Source: G965204755 sp965243415 (lineage in GTDB: Bacteria; Acidobacteriota; Vicinamibacteria; Marinacidobacterales; Marinacidobacteraceae). Taken from it: a stretch of 64,000 nucleotides of DNA. The position numbers were made by a program, and so were the translations under genes. Shown in pieces: positions 1 through 8,331 of the stretch. The notes beneath the pieces are model-generated. The model saw only the letters and a list, made by a program, of their open reading frames with translations, was not told the DNA's origin and did no database searches. The stretch's first letter is position 1; each line of letters begins with the position of its first letter. Location: NCBI GenBank assembly GCA_965243415.1, contig OZ251549.1, positions 1,116,001 to 1,180,000 of the forward strand. Reading direction: 5' to 3'.

Positions 1-684
1 CCCTTCTTCCGCCGCGTCGTCGCCGCGAACGAAACCCTGATCCGGCCGATCATGCGCGCGGTCCTGACCTACCTCGGGGAAGAGCCGTCCCTCTACGACC
101 GCGCCCTCACCGGGACGAACTTCGGGTTCCGGCTGAACTACTACCCGCCCCTCTCCGGGGAAACGGCGGACGCCGCCGGCCGGATGCTGGGCCACGAGGA
201 TGTGGACCTGTTCACGCTCCTGCCGGCCTCCGAAGTGGAAGGACTGCAGTTGCTCCATCGCCGCACGCTGAAGTGGGTGCGGGTCACGGCGCCGCCGGGA
301 ACGATCATCCTGAATACCGGCGACTACATGCAGCGGATCACGAACGACCGGCTGCCCTCGACCACCCACCGCGTGAGCGCTCCCCGGGACCCGGCCCGGC
401 GCCGCCGGCCGCGCACCTCCTTCCCGATGGCGGTCTATGTGTGGGAAGACGAGATCCTCCGGGTCCTCCCGAACCAGGGCGAGCCGCGGTATCCGCCGGT
501 GCGCGCCGAGGACTTCCATACCCGGATCACCAGCAAGTACTACGGCGACAGTTACCACGAGACCGGGGAAGAGGGAGTCGTCCGCCGCCGCGTCCCGCCG
601 GCAGGGATCGATCCCGGGACTGTTTCCGGGAACGCTTCCGAGATCGCTCCCGAGATCGCCGCCGCCGAACGTGCCGGCGCCTGA
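1..684 (+). CDS. 2-oxoglutarate/Fe(II) oxygenase, isopenicillin-N-synthase family (C-terminal part)
   Basis: The reading frame is open from base 1, so the start lies outside the window. The visible part is the catalytic jelly-roll half of a 2OG-Fe(II) dioxygenase. The iron-binding HxD is in GHEDVDLFTLL, the distal histidine is in STTHRVSAP, and the arginine of that segment (R-V-S) is the usual 2-oxoglutarate-binding RxS. NTGDYMQRITND is the typical family segment before the distal His. Such enzymes are cytosolic and hydroxylate or cyclise small molecules; the substrate cannot be read from sequence. The C-terminal tail of about 30 residues after YYGDSYHE is low-complexity and its DNA contains small direct repeats (gagatcgctccc). 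It overlaps the following ABC gene by 14 bases, suggesting translational coupling. Confidence 0.85.
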   Translation, partial: PFFRRVVAANETLIRPIMRAVLTYLGEEPSLYDRALTGTNFGFRLNYYPPLSGETADAAGRMLGHEDVDLFTLLPASEVEGLQLLHRRTLKWVRVTAPPGTIILNTGDYMQRITNDRLPSTTHRVSAPRDPARRRRPRTSFPMAVYVWEDEILRVLPNQGEPRYPPVRAEDFHTRITSKYYGDSYHETGEEGVVRRRVPPAGIDPGTVSGNASEIAPEIAAAERAGA

Positions 685-1600
685 GTCCGCCCCGGCCCCG
701 GACGGGACGCTCGCCCGGCTGGCGGGCGTCACCCACCGCTACGGCGAGGTGGTCGCGCTGGAATCCTTCGACCTCGAAGTGCGCGCCGGGGAGGTGCTCG
801 CGGTGCTGGGTCCGAACGGCGCCGGGAAGACCACGGCGATCCGGCTGCTCCTCGGCGCGTTGCCGGTGCAGGAAGGGCAGGTCCGGGTCTTCGGCGGCGC
901 GCCCGGCTCTCCGCCGGCGCGCCGGCGCCGGGGGGCGATGCTCCAGACCTCCGGCGTCCCGGAAACCCTCACCGTCCGGGAGCACCTGGAACTGTTCACC
1001 GCCTACTACCCGGCGCCGCTGCCGGTCGAGCGGCTGCTGGCGTTGGCCGGCCTCGACGAGATCGCGGAGCGCCGCTTCGGCGGGCTCTCCGGCGGACAGA
1101 AGCAGCGGCTGTTCTTCGCGCTGGCTCTCGCCGGCGATCCGGAGTTGGTGTTCCTCGATGAACCGACCGCCGGTCTCGACCTCGACGGGCGGCTGCGGCT
1201 CTGGGAGGAGATCCGGCAGTTGCGGGAGGCCGGCCGCGCCGCGGTCCTGACGACCCACTACCTGGAAGAGGCGGACGCTCTCGCCGACCGGGTCGCCGTG
1301 ATCCACCGGGGAGCGCTGATCGCCGAAGGGAGACCCGCCGAGATCAAGACGCGGGTCGCCGGCCGCGTGGTGCGCTGCTCGACCCGCCTGGGGGAAGAAG
1401 AGGCGAAGTCCCTTCCGGGGGTGGTGCGGGTTTCGCGGCGGGGGCGCCGGCTGGAGTTGCTGACTTCGGAGCCGGAGGCCGCGCTGCAGCGGATGTTCGC
1501 GCTCGATCCGGACCTCGGCGACCTGACCGTCGCGGGCGCCGGTCTCGAGGAGGTCTTCCTGACCCTGACCCGCGACGAATCGCCCCCGGAGGCCCGGTGA
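671..1600 (+). CDS. ABC transporter ATP-binding protein (ABC-2 exporter type)
   Basis: A 309-residue ABC ATPase that energises an efflux or drug/polysaccharide-type exporter at the inner membrane. Walker A GPNGAGKTT is at about residues 47-55, the signature LSGGQKQR follows at about 136, Walker B with FLDEPTAGLDLDG comes next, and the H-loop is in TTHYLEEAD. The C-terminal 80 residues (ending EEVFLTLTR) are typical of the DrrA/CcmA-like branch. I chose GTG at 671, which overlaps the preceding stop, because homology begins shortly after it; the in-frame ORF extends upstream to 437 only as low-complexity Arg/Ser/Pro sequence. The stop overlaps the GTG of the permease gene (GTGA), so the pair is one transcription unit. 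Confidence 0.9.
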   Translation: MPAPESAPAPDGTLARLAGVTHRYGEVVALESFDLEVRAGEVLAVLGPNGAGKTTAIRLLLGALPVQEGQVRVFGGAPGSPPARRRRGAMLQTSGVPETLTVREHLELFTAYYPAPLPVERLLALAGLDEIAERRFGGLSGGQKQRLFFALALAGDPELVFLDEPTAGLDLDGRLRLWEEIRQLREAGRAAVLTTHYLEEADALADRVAVIHRGALIAEGRPAEIKTRVAGRVVRCSTRLGEEEAKSLPGVVRVSRRGRRLELLTSEPEAALQRMFALDPDLGDLTVAGAGLEEVFLTLTRDESPPEAR

Positions 1601-2406
1601 GCGCGAACCCCGCTTCGAGGGACTCGTTTCCCCGGCTCTCGGCCTCGCAGCGAATCCTCCTCTACCTCCTGGAGACCCGGGCGCAGTTCCTGAGCGTCTG
1701 GCGCCGGCCGGCGTTCTCGATCCCGACGCTGGCGTTCCCGGTGCTGTTCTATGTCTTCTTCGGGATCGTCATGGCGTCGGGCGGGGCGCCGGGCGGCGTC
1801 TCGACAGCGGCGCCGACCTACCTGCTCGCGACCTACGGGGTGTTCGCGGTGCTCGCCCCTTCGCTCTTCGGTTTCGGGGTGGGGGTCGCCGTCGAGCGGG
1901 ACAGCGGCGCGCTGGCGCTCAAGCAGACCACGCCGCTGCCGGCGGGCGCGTACTTCTTTGCCCGGGTGGCGACCGCGCTGCTCTTCGGAGTCCTGCTGGT
2001 AACCGTGCTGTTCCTGCTGGGGGCGTACGCCGGCGGCGTCGCGCTCCCTCGCGGGCAGTGGTTCCTTCTCGCCGGCGCCATCCTCGCCGGTGTCCTGCCG
2101 TTCTCCGCGCTCGGGCTGCTGATCGGCAGTTGGGCGCGGGGCCAGGCCGCGGTGGCGATCGTGAATGTGGTGTTCCTGCCGATGGCGCTCCTTTCGGGCC
2201 TGTGGTTCCCGATCACGATGTTCCCCGGCTTCCTGCAGAGCGCCGCGAACCTGTTCCCGGCCTACCATCTCTCCCAACTCGCGCTGAAGGTCGTCGCGCT
2301 GGACGCCGGACAACCGGCGGCGTTCCACCTCGCGGTCCTCGCCGGCGAGACCGTCGTCTGCCTCGCGGTCGCGGCGCTCGGTTTCCGCCGGTTCGCCGCC
2401 GCCTGA
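1597..2406 (+). CDS. ABC-2 type transporter permease
   Basis: A 269-residue polytopic inner-membrane protein, the membrane partner of the ATPase just upstream. About six hydrophobic segments are visible: around residues 47-65, 78-98, 126-150, 157-180, 187-207 and 245-262. The loop containing VERDSGALALKQTTPLP is the cytoplasmic coupling region typical of ABC-2 permeases, and LPMALLSGLWFPITMFPGFLQ is the usual hydrophobic segment near the end. Translation starts at GTG within GTGA shared with the ATPase stop. The transported substrate is unknown. Confidence 0.85.
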   Translation: MSANPASRDSFPRLSASQRILLYLLETRAQFLSVWRRPAFSIPTLAFPVLFYVFFGIVMASGGAPGGVSTAAPTYLLATYGVFAVLAPSLFGFGVGVAVERDSGALALKQTTPLPAGAYFFARVATALLFGVLLVTVLFLLGAYAGGVALPRGQWFLLAGAILAGVLPFSALGLLIGSWARGQAAVAIVNVVFLPMALLSGLWFPITMFPGFLQSAANLFPAYHLSQLALKVVALDAGQPAAFHLAVLAGETVVCLAVAALGFRRFAAA

Positions 2407-2436
2407 CGCCCGGAGAGTTCCCCCGGAGGATCCGCC

Positions 2437-4257
2437 ATGTCCCGAACGACCGGAAACACCCGCCGCAGTCTGTGGATCGGACTCCTCGCCCTCGCCGGGT
2501 TCGTCGGCGTGCTGCTGACCCTGCCCGAGCCGCCCGAGCCGCCCGAGCCGGCGACCCCGGAGACCGGAGCGGCGCTCGAAACGAATTTCGCGGTGGTGGG
2601 GGTCCTGCTGTTCGACGGGACCGAGTTCCGGCCGAACCACGAGGTATGGATCCGGGACGGACGCATCCACCGGGTCGGCCAGCGGCTGTCGTTGCCCGAC
2701 GACCTGCCCCGGCTCGACGGGTCCGGCCATACCCTGACGCCGGGCCTCCTCGACGCCCACATCCACGCGCTCGGGACGGCCCTGGAGGACTCGCTCCGCT
2801 TCGGCGTGACCACCGTGCTCGACCAATTCACGACGATCGAATTCGCCGCGGCGAAGCGTCCGGCGCGGGAAGACCTGGCGCGAACCACGGAGGCCGACCT
2901 GTTCTCCGCCGGAACCCTGGCCACCGCCCCCGGCGGCCACGGAACCCAGTACGGCGTCGAGATCGAGACGCTCGAGACGCCGGAGGAGGCGGCGGCCTTC
3001 GTCCGGGCGCGGAAGGCCGAGGGTTCCGACTGGATCAAGATCGTCTCGGAGGACGGCAGCGCCTACGGCTTCGAGACTCCTTCGCTCGACCGCGCCACGG
3101 TCGGCGCGCTCATCGAGGCCGCGCACGCCGAGGACCTGCTCGCCGTGGTCCATGTGAGCACCCTGGAGCGCGCCCGGGAGGCGGTGTCGCTCGGCGCCGA
3201 CGGCCTGGCGCACATCTGGGCGGACGCGCTCCTCGACGAAGCGGACGCGGCGGGTTTCGCCGAGGCCGGGGTGTTCGTGATCCCCACCCTGTCGGTGACC
3301 GTGGGAATCACCGGGGATTCCATGGGCGAGGAGTTGCTCGAGGAGCTGGGCGAGGCGGCGTCGCCGATGCAGCGGCAGACGCTCGCGAGCGCTTTCCCGA
3401 CGAGGGCGGGAACGACCGGGGACGCTCTCGGGAATGTGGAGCGGCTCCACGGCGCCGGCGTCCGGGTGCTCGCCGGCGCCGACGCCCCGAACCCGGCCAC
3501 CGCCGCCGGCATCTCGATCCACGGCGAGTTGCGGCTGCTGGAGCGCGCCGGCCTGAGCCCGGCGGAGGCGCTGGCGGCGGCGACCTCGCTCCCGGCGGCG
3601 GCGTTCGGGATTCCCGACCGGGGGCGTATCGAGGAGGGGCGGATCGCCGACCTGCTGCTCGTCCGGGGGGACCTGTCCGCCGACCTGAGCCGGACCGCGG
3701 ACATCGCCGCCATCTGGAAGGACGGCTTCCCGGTGGATCGGTCACTCGCCCCGGCGGAGGATTCGTTCCCGGCGGCGCCGGCGGACCCGGTCCTCTCCGA
3801 CTTCGAGAACGGGGTGGAAGCCCGCTTCGGGGCCGGGTGGCAGGTCACGACGGACGCGCTCCGGGGCGGTTCCTCCGTCGCCGAACTCCGGGCCGAGGAC
3901 GGGGCGCTGGTCGTCGAGGGAGAAGTGGTCGCCGGGTTCGCCTTCCCCTGGGCCGGGGCGATCGTCTTCCCCGGCGAGAGCCCGCTGGCGCCGGTGGACT
4001 TCGCCGGACGGACGACGCTGCGCTTCCGCGTCCGGGGCGACCGGGAAACCCTGTTCGCCATGCTCTTCGGCGCGGACGCCGGCGCCGGCCTGCCTCCCAC
4101 GCTGCCGTTCCCGGTGACGCCGGAGTGGACGGTCGTCGAGATCCCGCTGGCCGACTTCCCGACCGACGACCCCGCGGTCATCTCCGCCGTCGCCTTCGTC
4201 GCCCAGGGCCCTCCCGGCCCCGTCTCCTTCGCCCTCGACGACCTCGAGATCCGCTGA
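2437..4257 (+). CDS. secreted/membrane-anchored amidohydrolase with C-terminal CIA30-like domain
   Basis: A 606-residue protein with an N-terminal membrane anchor or signal (residues about 11-28), then a Pro/Glu linker. An amidohydrolase-superfamily TIM barrel covers about residues 50-430. The metal-binding HxH is in LLDAHIHALG, the metal-bridging lysine is probably in SDWIKIVSED, later histidines are in VVHVST and LAHIWAD, and the catalytic aspartate is in LAGADAPNP. The barrel closes with the usual GRIEEGRIADLLLVRGD strand. Residues about 447-606 (VLSDFENGVEARFGAGW to ALDDLEIR) resemble the CIA30 carbohydrate-binding-like beta sandwich; this tail is also found in other secreted amidohydrolases. 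A good Shine-Dalgarno (GGAGG) precedes the ATG. The enzyme probably acts on a cyclic amide or peptide in the periplasm; the substrate is not resolved. A decayed copy of its 3' end lies just downstream. Confidence 0.85.
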   Translation: MSRTTGNTRRSLWIGLLALAGFVGVLLTLPEPPEPPEPATPETGAALETNFAVVGVLLFDGTEFRPNHEVWIRDGRIHRVGQRLSLPDDLPRLDGSGHTLTPGLLDAHIHALGTALEDSLRFGVTTVLDQFTTIEFAAAKRPAREDLARTTEADLFSAGTLATAPGGHGTQYGVEIETLETPEEAAAFVRARKAEGSDWIKIVSEDGSAYGFETPSLDRATVGALIEAAHAEDLLAVVHVSTLERAREAVSLGADGLAHIWADALLDEADAAGFAEAGVFVIPTLSVTVGITGDSMGEELLEELGEAASPMQRQTLASAFPTRAGTTGDALGNVERLHGAGVRVLAGADAPNPATAAGISIHGELRLLERAGLSPAEALAAATSLPAAAFGIPDRGRIEEGRIADLLLVRGDLSADLSRTADIAAIWKDGFPVDRSLAPAEDSFPAAPADPVLSDFENGVEARFGAGWQVTTDALRGGSSVAELRAEDGALVVEGEVVAGFAFPWAGAIVFPGESPLAPVDFAGRTTLRFRVRGDRETLFAMLFGADAGAGLPPTLPFPVTPEWTVVEIPLADFPTDDPAVISAVAFVAQGPPGPVSFALDDLEIR

Positions 4258-4489
4258 CGGGCCTTCGCTGCCCCGCGCGCCTTCGCGGGCCGGTGATTCC
4301 CCTCGTGACTTCCACCCGAATTCGGGATCGGAGTGATGGAGGTCATCGAAACCGATCGGGTTCACGGCCGGACTCGCCGGTAGTGGCGTGGGCCGAGGTC
4401 CCGCGTCGGGCCGGACCACCCCGGCCACCGAAAACCGGGCGGCGCAGGGTGTATTCGAGCACCCATATCGTTTCCGGTCCATGACTTAT

Positions 4490-4680
4490 CAGAGGAATGG
4501 CGAAGTCGGGGAATCCCGCCGGCAGACTTCCCCGCCGACGGTCCCGCGGTTACCTCCGCTGCTTTCGTCGCCCGGGGCTTTTTCCGGCCCCCCTCTCCTT
4601 CGCCCTCGACGACCTCGAGATCCGCTGACGACCCTCCGCTGATCCGCGCGGCCTCGCGGGCCGGCGATCCCCCTGCTCCG
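4490..4680 (+). pseudogene. decayed duplicate of the CIA30 3' end of the upstream amidohydrolase
   Basis: The stretch reads like a mutated copy of bases about 4118-4305. It shares gacttccc, the phrase ending ctcgacgacctcgagatccg followed by the stop codon, and the GC-rich bases after the stop. The coding frame is broken by indels. Nothing else is recognisable in the 4258-4990 interval; the sequence from 4681 to 4960 is GC-rich and without a supportable gene. Confidence 0.7.
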
Positions 4681-4961
4681 GCGGGCGCGGCCGGCCCGAA
4701 GACCGACCGCGCTGTCGGAGGGGGCCGACCGTTCCTTCTCGGCGTCGGCGCCGCGCTCCCGGAAGGACGGCGTCCACCCCGCCGCCGCCGTGCCGACTCC
4801 GGTGCCTGCGCGATGGCCACCCCCGGCGCCCGCTCGCCGGTCGTCGTCGGCTCTGCTCTACATCCTCGGTTGGTCGGCGGAGGGAACGGGAACCGTCGGC
4901 GACACGCGGGATCCGCCGATCCCGACCGGTCGGCTTACTCGCGACCCCGGCCTCCGACGAT

Positions 4962-4983
4962 CGGCGGGCATCGAACCCCGCCG
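4962..4983 (-). terminator. GC-rich hairpin after the HIRAN-like gene
   Basis: A perfect 7-bp inverted repeat, CGGCGGG / CCCGCCG, with an 8-nt loop, starts 8 bases beyond the stop codon of the minus-strand gene ending at 4992. There is no T-run after it, so it is either a non-canonical terminator or an RNA 3' stabiliser. Confidence 0.4.
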
Positions 4984-4991
4984 TTCGTTCC

Positions 4992-5753
4992 TCACGCGAG
5001 CGGCTCGAACTCCCGACCGCTCATCGGTTCGTGCTTCTCCCAGCGGCTCTTCATCTCGACCAGCACGCGCTGCGACGAATGCGGCGCCGGATTGACCCTG
5101 ACGACCCGCGCCTCGTAGTCTCCCTTCGACTCCGCCATGGCCCTCATCAGGTCGTGGACGAAGTAACGGGGCGCCCAACCGATGAGGTAGTAGTCGAGCG
5201 TCTGGATCTGTACCGCCGCGTGCCTGGTCGGATTCGTCAGTTCGACGGAAACATGGAGCCGGTCGTCCGGTTGGAGCGAGGCGACGCGGCGCTCCGCGTC
5301 CGGGTTCGTGTGACGGTAGCCGTGGAGGAAGAATCGGCAGACGAAACTCCCGTCGTCGCGTTTCGCGAGTCTCGGAAATACCTCGTAGAAGTCCGTCACG
5401 CGCCTGCCGCCGTCCACCGCGAGGATGTCAGCGACGGTCGCCGAGTCGTCCAGAGCCCGACGACGCAGGTACTCCGCGAAATCCGGTCGCCGAGGCGACA
5501 TCAGCCGGTTCCGGAAGACCGGAAACAGGTCGTCGGATCGGTAGTCGCCGTACAGATCCCGAAAGCCGGGAACCGACTCGAAGCCGCCCGTCTCGCGCGC
5601 CGCTTCCGCTCCGCGCACATGCCGGAAACGGAACCGCCGGTCGTCCCTTTGCCCGTCCGGAGCCACATCCAGCCTTCCGACCGGAAACCACGCCCGGGTC
5701 AGAGCGCGATCCTGCCATCCCAGGTACAGCGTCTGCGGCGTCAGTTCAGGCAT
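4992..5753 (-). CDS. HIRAN-like domain protein, partner of HipA-like kinase
   Basis: A 253-residue soluble protein. The C-terminal half (residues about 150-240) looks like a HIRAN fold: LHVSVELTNPTRHAAVQIQ followed by YYLIGWAPRYFVHDLM and a final beta strand YEARVVRVNPAP. HIRAN domains bind DNA 3' ends or damaged DNA in other proteins. The N-terminal half (TLYLGWQDRALTRAWFPVGRL) resembles the HipA N-terminal-like segment carried as a separate protein in some HipA-family modules. I start it at ATG 5753, which overlaps the kinase stop by 13 bases; the longer frame upstream lacks homology. It is co-transcribed with the HipA-like gene, suggesting a two-protein kinase/antitoxin-like or DNA-damage-linked module. 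The partnership is inferred from overlap and domain logic. Confidence 0.6.
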   Translation of the reverse strand: MPELTPQTLYLGWQDRALTRAWFPVGRLDVAPDGQRDDRRFRFRHVRGAEAARETGGFESVPGFRDLYGDYRSDDLFPVFRNRLMSPRRPDFAEYLRRRALDDSATVADILAVDGGRRVTDFYEVFPRLAKRDDGSFVCRFFLHGYRHTNPDAERRVASLQPDDRLHVSVELTNPTRHAAVQIQTLDYYLIGWAPRYFVHDLMRAMAESKGDYEARVVRVNPAPHSSQRVLVEMKSRWEKHEPMSGREFEPLA

Positions 5754-6631
5754 TTCGTGATCTCGGAGGCATTGTATCGCAGGATCGCAACCGCCAAATG
5801 TCGAGCAGAGTCCGACATCCATCCGTTCGGCACCCGGTGGACGGCATCCTCCAGTGTCTCCCGGCAACCGGCGACTCCGGAGGCGGCAGGCAGGAACAGG
5901 TCCGGGAATTCGGGAGTCGCGCTTCGCAGCAGACTCAGCGGACTCGGCCCGTGCCGCCCGGATTCCTGCCAGTAGATGGCGCCTCGACCCCGCTCGCAGT
6001 AACGCTGGACCATCCCCTCTCGAAGCAGTCGCTCCCGCTTCTCATCTCGAAGTTCCCGACCCAGAGAGGAGGCGTGATCGAACGACGGCGCGAGAAAGCC
6101 GCGATGGCCGGTGCGTGTTCGCTTGATCCGAAAGCCCCAGTTCTCGTGATGACGGTCCGTGTTTCCGATGAGCGCGTCGAGCACGACATATTCGGCGAAT
6201 CGCCGCTTGGCGGCAAAGGCGCCTTCCTTCGTATGGAAGATGCTGTCGATCGTGAGGAAGATGTTGGCGAGAGTATGCATGGACTGTCCGAAACGCTTCT
6301 CCGGATCGTACGGAATCGTCCACGCCAGAGCTTCGTTGCCATGGAGAAGCGTCCGACCACCGACGGAGAACGATCGGCTGACTGAGCCGCGGTGCCCCTC
6401 GAAGGTCGCCAGTTCCACGACGGCGTGGGGAATCCGGAGGCAGGCCGCGACTTCGGCGGCGATCTTCTCTGCCCAGTGTTGACCGGTTCCCGGTTGCGGA
6501 TGCTTGAAGAGCCACCGCGGGGGTTTCCCATCCGGCCGAAACCAGAACTTCGACTTCGTTCCCATCGCTTCGTCTTCCCGCGTCCACGACCGCTCGATCT
6601 CCATGACCGGGTACGGGTCGAGGGAGGCCAT
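5741..6631 (-). CDS. HipA-like serine/threonine kinase-fold protein
   Basis: A 296-residue HipA-family (HipA C-terminal-like) protein. The start GTKSKFWF / PPRWLFKHPQPGTGQHWAEK contains the nucleotide-binding lysine segment, and AAEVAACLRIPHAVVEL is the conserved helix after it. The catalytic motif is GNTDRHHENWGF at residues about 157-168, and the metal-binding aspartate is in APSFDHASSLG. HipA kinases phosphorylate translation factors or tRNA synthetases and act as toxins when not restrained. No HipB-like helix-turn-helix antitoxin is seen; instead a HIRAN-like gene overlaps its 3' end. It starts 7 bases after the D-aminoacylase stop (ATG 6631; an internal ATG at 6604 is an alternative). 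The two genes are less GC-rich than their neighbours, suggesting acquisition by transfer. Confidence 0.75.
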   Translation of the reverse strand: MASLDPYPVMEIERSWTREDEAMGTKSKFWFRPDGKPPRWLFKHPQPGTGQHWAEKIAAEVAACLRIPHAVVELATFEGHRGSVSRSFSVGGRTLLHGNEALAWTIPYDPEKRFGQSMHTLANIFLTIDSIFHTKEGAFAAKRRFAEYVVLDALIGNTDRHHENWGFRIKRTRTGHRGFLAPSFDHASSLGRELRDEKRERLLREGMVQRYCERGRGAIYWQESGRHGPSPLSLLRSATPEFPDLFLPAASGVAGCRETLEDAVHRVPNGWMSDSARHLAVAILRYNASEITKCLN

Positions 6632-6637
6632 GACCGG

Positions 6638-8278
6638 TCACCGTTCGATATGGCCGGGGCCGCGCAGGACCCGGCCCGGGAGGGCGCCGGTGGGGTCGCC
6701 GGCGGCGATGACGGCGACGCCGTTCACGAAGACCCACTCGATGCCGAGGGGATACCGCTCCGGTTCCTGGAATGTGGCTTCGTCCCGGACGGCGTCAGCG
6801 TCGAAGAGCACCAGGTCGGCGCGCATCCCCGGGCGGACGAGGCCCCGGTCGGTGAGCCCCAGCCGGTTCGCCGGGCCGGAGGTCATCTTGCGCACCGCCT
6901 CTTCCAGCGAGAGCAGTCCTTCCTCCCGGACATACTTCGCCAGCACCCGGGGGTAGGTCCCGAAGGAGCGCGGGTGGGGTTTGCCCATGGGCGTCCGCAT
7001 CCCCACGGCCAGGGCGCTGCCGTCGGAGCCGATGTGGGTGAAGGGCAGCGCCAGCGCCTGGCGCAGGTTCGGTTCGGTGTTGCCGAAGGAGATCTGGAAG
7101 CCGTCCCCTTCCTGTTCGAGCAGCAGGTCGAGCAGCGCCTCCTCCGCGCCCGTCTCCCGGACCGTTCCGAGGTCCCGGATGGAGAGGCCGTCCACTTCCG
7201 GACGGAAGGAACTCACGAAGGTGCGTTCCCACCGGGGCCGCTCGGCCTCCGAGGCGCGCAGTTCCCCGAGCAGCCGTTCGCGCTCCTCCGGGTCGGTGAG
7301 CCGCCGCAGCATCCGTTCGACGCCGCCTTCCTGCGCCCAGCGGGGCAGGAGCGACCGCAGGTAGGTCCAGCCGGCGATGTACGGGTACACGTTCCCGGTG
7401 ACCTCCACCCCCGACGCCCGCGCCTCGGCGATGACGGCGGCGTAGTCGGCGATCCGGTCCCCCGAAGTGGAGTTCAGGTGGTGGATCTCGAGCGCGGTCC
7501 CCGCCTCCCGGGCGACGGCGATCCCTTCGTGCAGCCCTTCGATCCCGCTGCGCAGGTGGCTCACATAGAACCCCCCGTACCCGGCGGCGACCCGCGTCAG
7601 CGCGATCAATTCCTCGGTCGAGGCGAAGGCGTTCGGGATGTACGCCATGCCGCTCGCCAGCGCGAAGGCGCCTTCCTCCATCGCCTGGGCGACGAGCGCC
7701 TCCATCTCTTCCAACTCCGCCGGCGTCGCCTCCCGTTCCTCGTACCCGATGACCGAAGCCCGCACCTGCCCGGAACCGACATAGGACAACACATTGGGGC
7801 CGACCCCGGCGGATTCCAGCCGGTCGAGATAGCCGCCGAGCGTCGTCCAGTCGCGCTCGATCGGCGGCGCCACCATCATCGGGTCGTCCACCGCCGGGCC
7901 CAGCACCGGGCCGGCGGACAGATGCTCGCCCAGCACCTCGGTGGTCACCCCCTGCGCCGCCTTGCTGAGCGCCCGGGGATCCACCAGCAGGCCGTACTCG
8001 GAGTGGGCGTGCATGTCGATGAAGCCCGGGGCGAGCGTCATCCAGGCGGCGTCGAGGACCTCCGCCGCCGCCGGCTCGGCCGGCCCCACCGAGACGATGG
8101 TGTCCCCGGAGATCGCCACATGCGCCCGGAACCAGGGGCCGCCGGCGCCGTCCACCACCCGGGCGTTCCGGATCAGCAGATCCATCGGCGCCGGGGCTTC
8201 CCCGCCGCAGCCGGAGACCCCCGAAAGGGACGCGGCGGCGGCCAGCAGCGCCGCCGCGGTTCGACGCATCGGTTCCAT
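6638..8278 (-). CDS. N-acyl-D-amino-acid deacylase (D-aminoacylase family), lipoprotein
   Basis: A 546-residue amidohydrolase of the D-aminoacylase family. A lipoprotein signal peptide ends in a lipobox (SGVSGC, Cys at about residue 24), placing the enzyme in the periplasm, membrane-anchored. Metal ligands are in PGFIDMHAHSEYG, HHLNSTSGD and the HLRSG segment, and the late aspartate is in IGSDGSALAVG. It hydrolyses N-acyl-D-amino acids or related D-peptides, consistent with peptide scavenging. I chose ATG 8278 because GGGAGG lies 6 bases upstream; an ATG at 8284 is too close to it. It follows the TonB receptor gene by about 53 bases and may be read from the same transcript through an attenuating hairpin. 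A decayed copy of its 5' end is at 11965-12315. Confidence 0.88.
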   Translation of the reverse strand: MEPMRRTAAALLAAAASLSGVSGCGGEAPAPMDLLIRNARVVDGAGGPWFRAHVAISGDTIVSVGPAEPAAAEVLDAAWMTLAPGFIDMHAHSEYGLLVDPRALSKAAQGVTTEVLGEHLSAGPVLGPAVDDPMMVAPPIERDWTTLGGYLDRLESAGVGPNVLSYVGSGQVRASVIGYEEREATPAELEEMEALVAQAMEEGAFALASGMAYIPNAFASTEELIALTRVAAGYGGFYVSHLRSGIEGLHEGIAVAREAGTALEIHHLNSTSGDRIADYAAVIAEARASGVEVTGNVYPYIAGWTYLRSLLPRWAQEGGVERMLRRLTDPEERERLLGELRASEAERPRWERTFVSSFRPEVDGLSIRDLGTVRETGAEEALLDLLLEQEGDGFQISFGNTEPNLRQALALPFTHIGSDGSALAVGMRTPMGKPHPRSFGTYPRVLAKYVREEGLLSLEEAVRKMTSGPANRLGLTDRGLVRPGMRADLVLFDADAVRDEATFQEPERYPLGIEWVFVNGVAVIAAGDPTGALPGRVLRGPGHIER

Positions 8279-8291
8279 GGACATCCTCCCG

Positions 8292-8316
8292 CCGCCGGCG
8301 GCAGCGCCGCCGGCGG
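8292..8316 (-). terminator. hairpin between TonB receptor and D-aminoacylase genes
   Basis: A 9-bp inverted repeat ccgccggcg / cgccggcgg with a 7-nt loop lies 16 bases after the receptor stop codon. The same element, with one mismatch, is present after the second receptor copy at about 12291-12315. No T-tract follows, so partial termination or attenuation is more likely than a strong terminator. Confidence 0.4.
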
Positions 8317-8331
8317 CCCGAAGAGGGGAGT

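Noticed and set aside
1258..3522. long antisense ORF (754 codons)
   Set aside because: It is an artefact of high GC on the opposite strand of the ABC and amidohydrolase genes; Arg/Gly/Glu-rich with no domain. The same applies to other long shadows, for example 42710-46228, 46228-48831 and 59312-61528.
4961..5040. tRNA on the minus strand (T-loop-like ggttcgatgcccg)
   Set aside because: The T-stem does not pair over 5 bp with a 7-nt loop, there is no acceptor stem, and the sequence overlaps a coding gene end. It is a simple hairpin.
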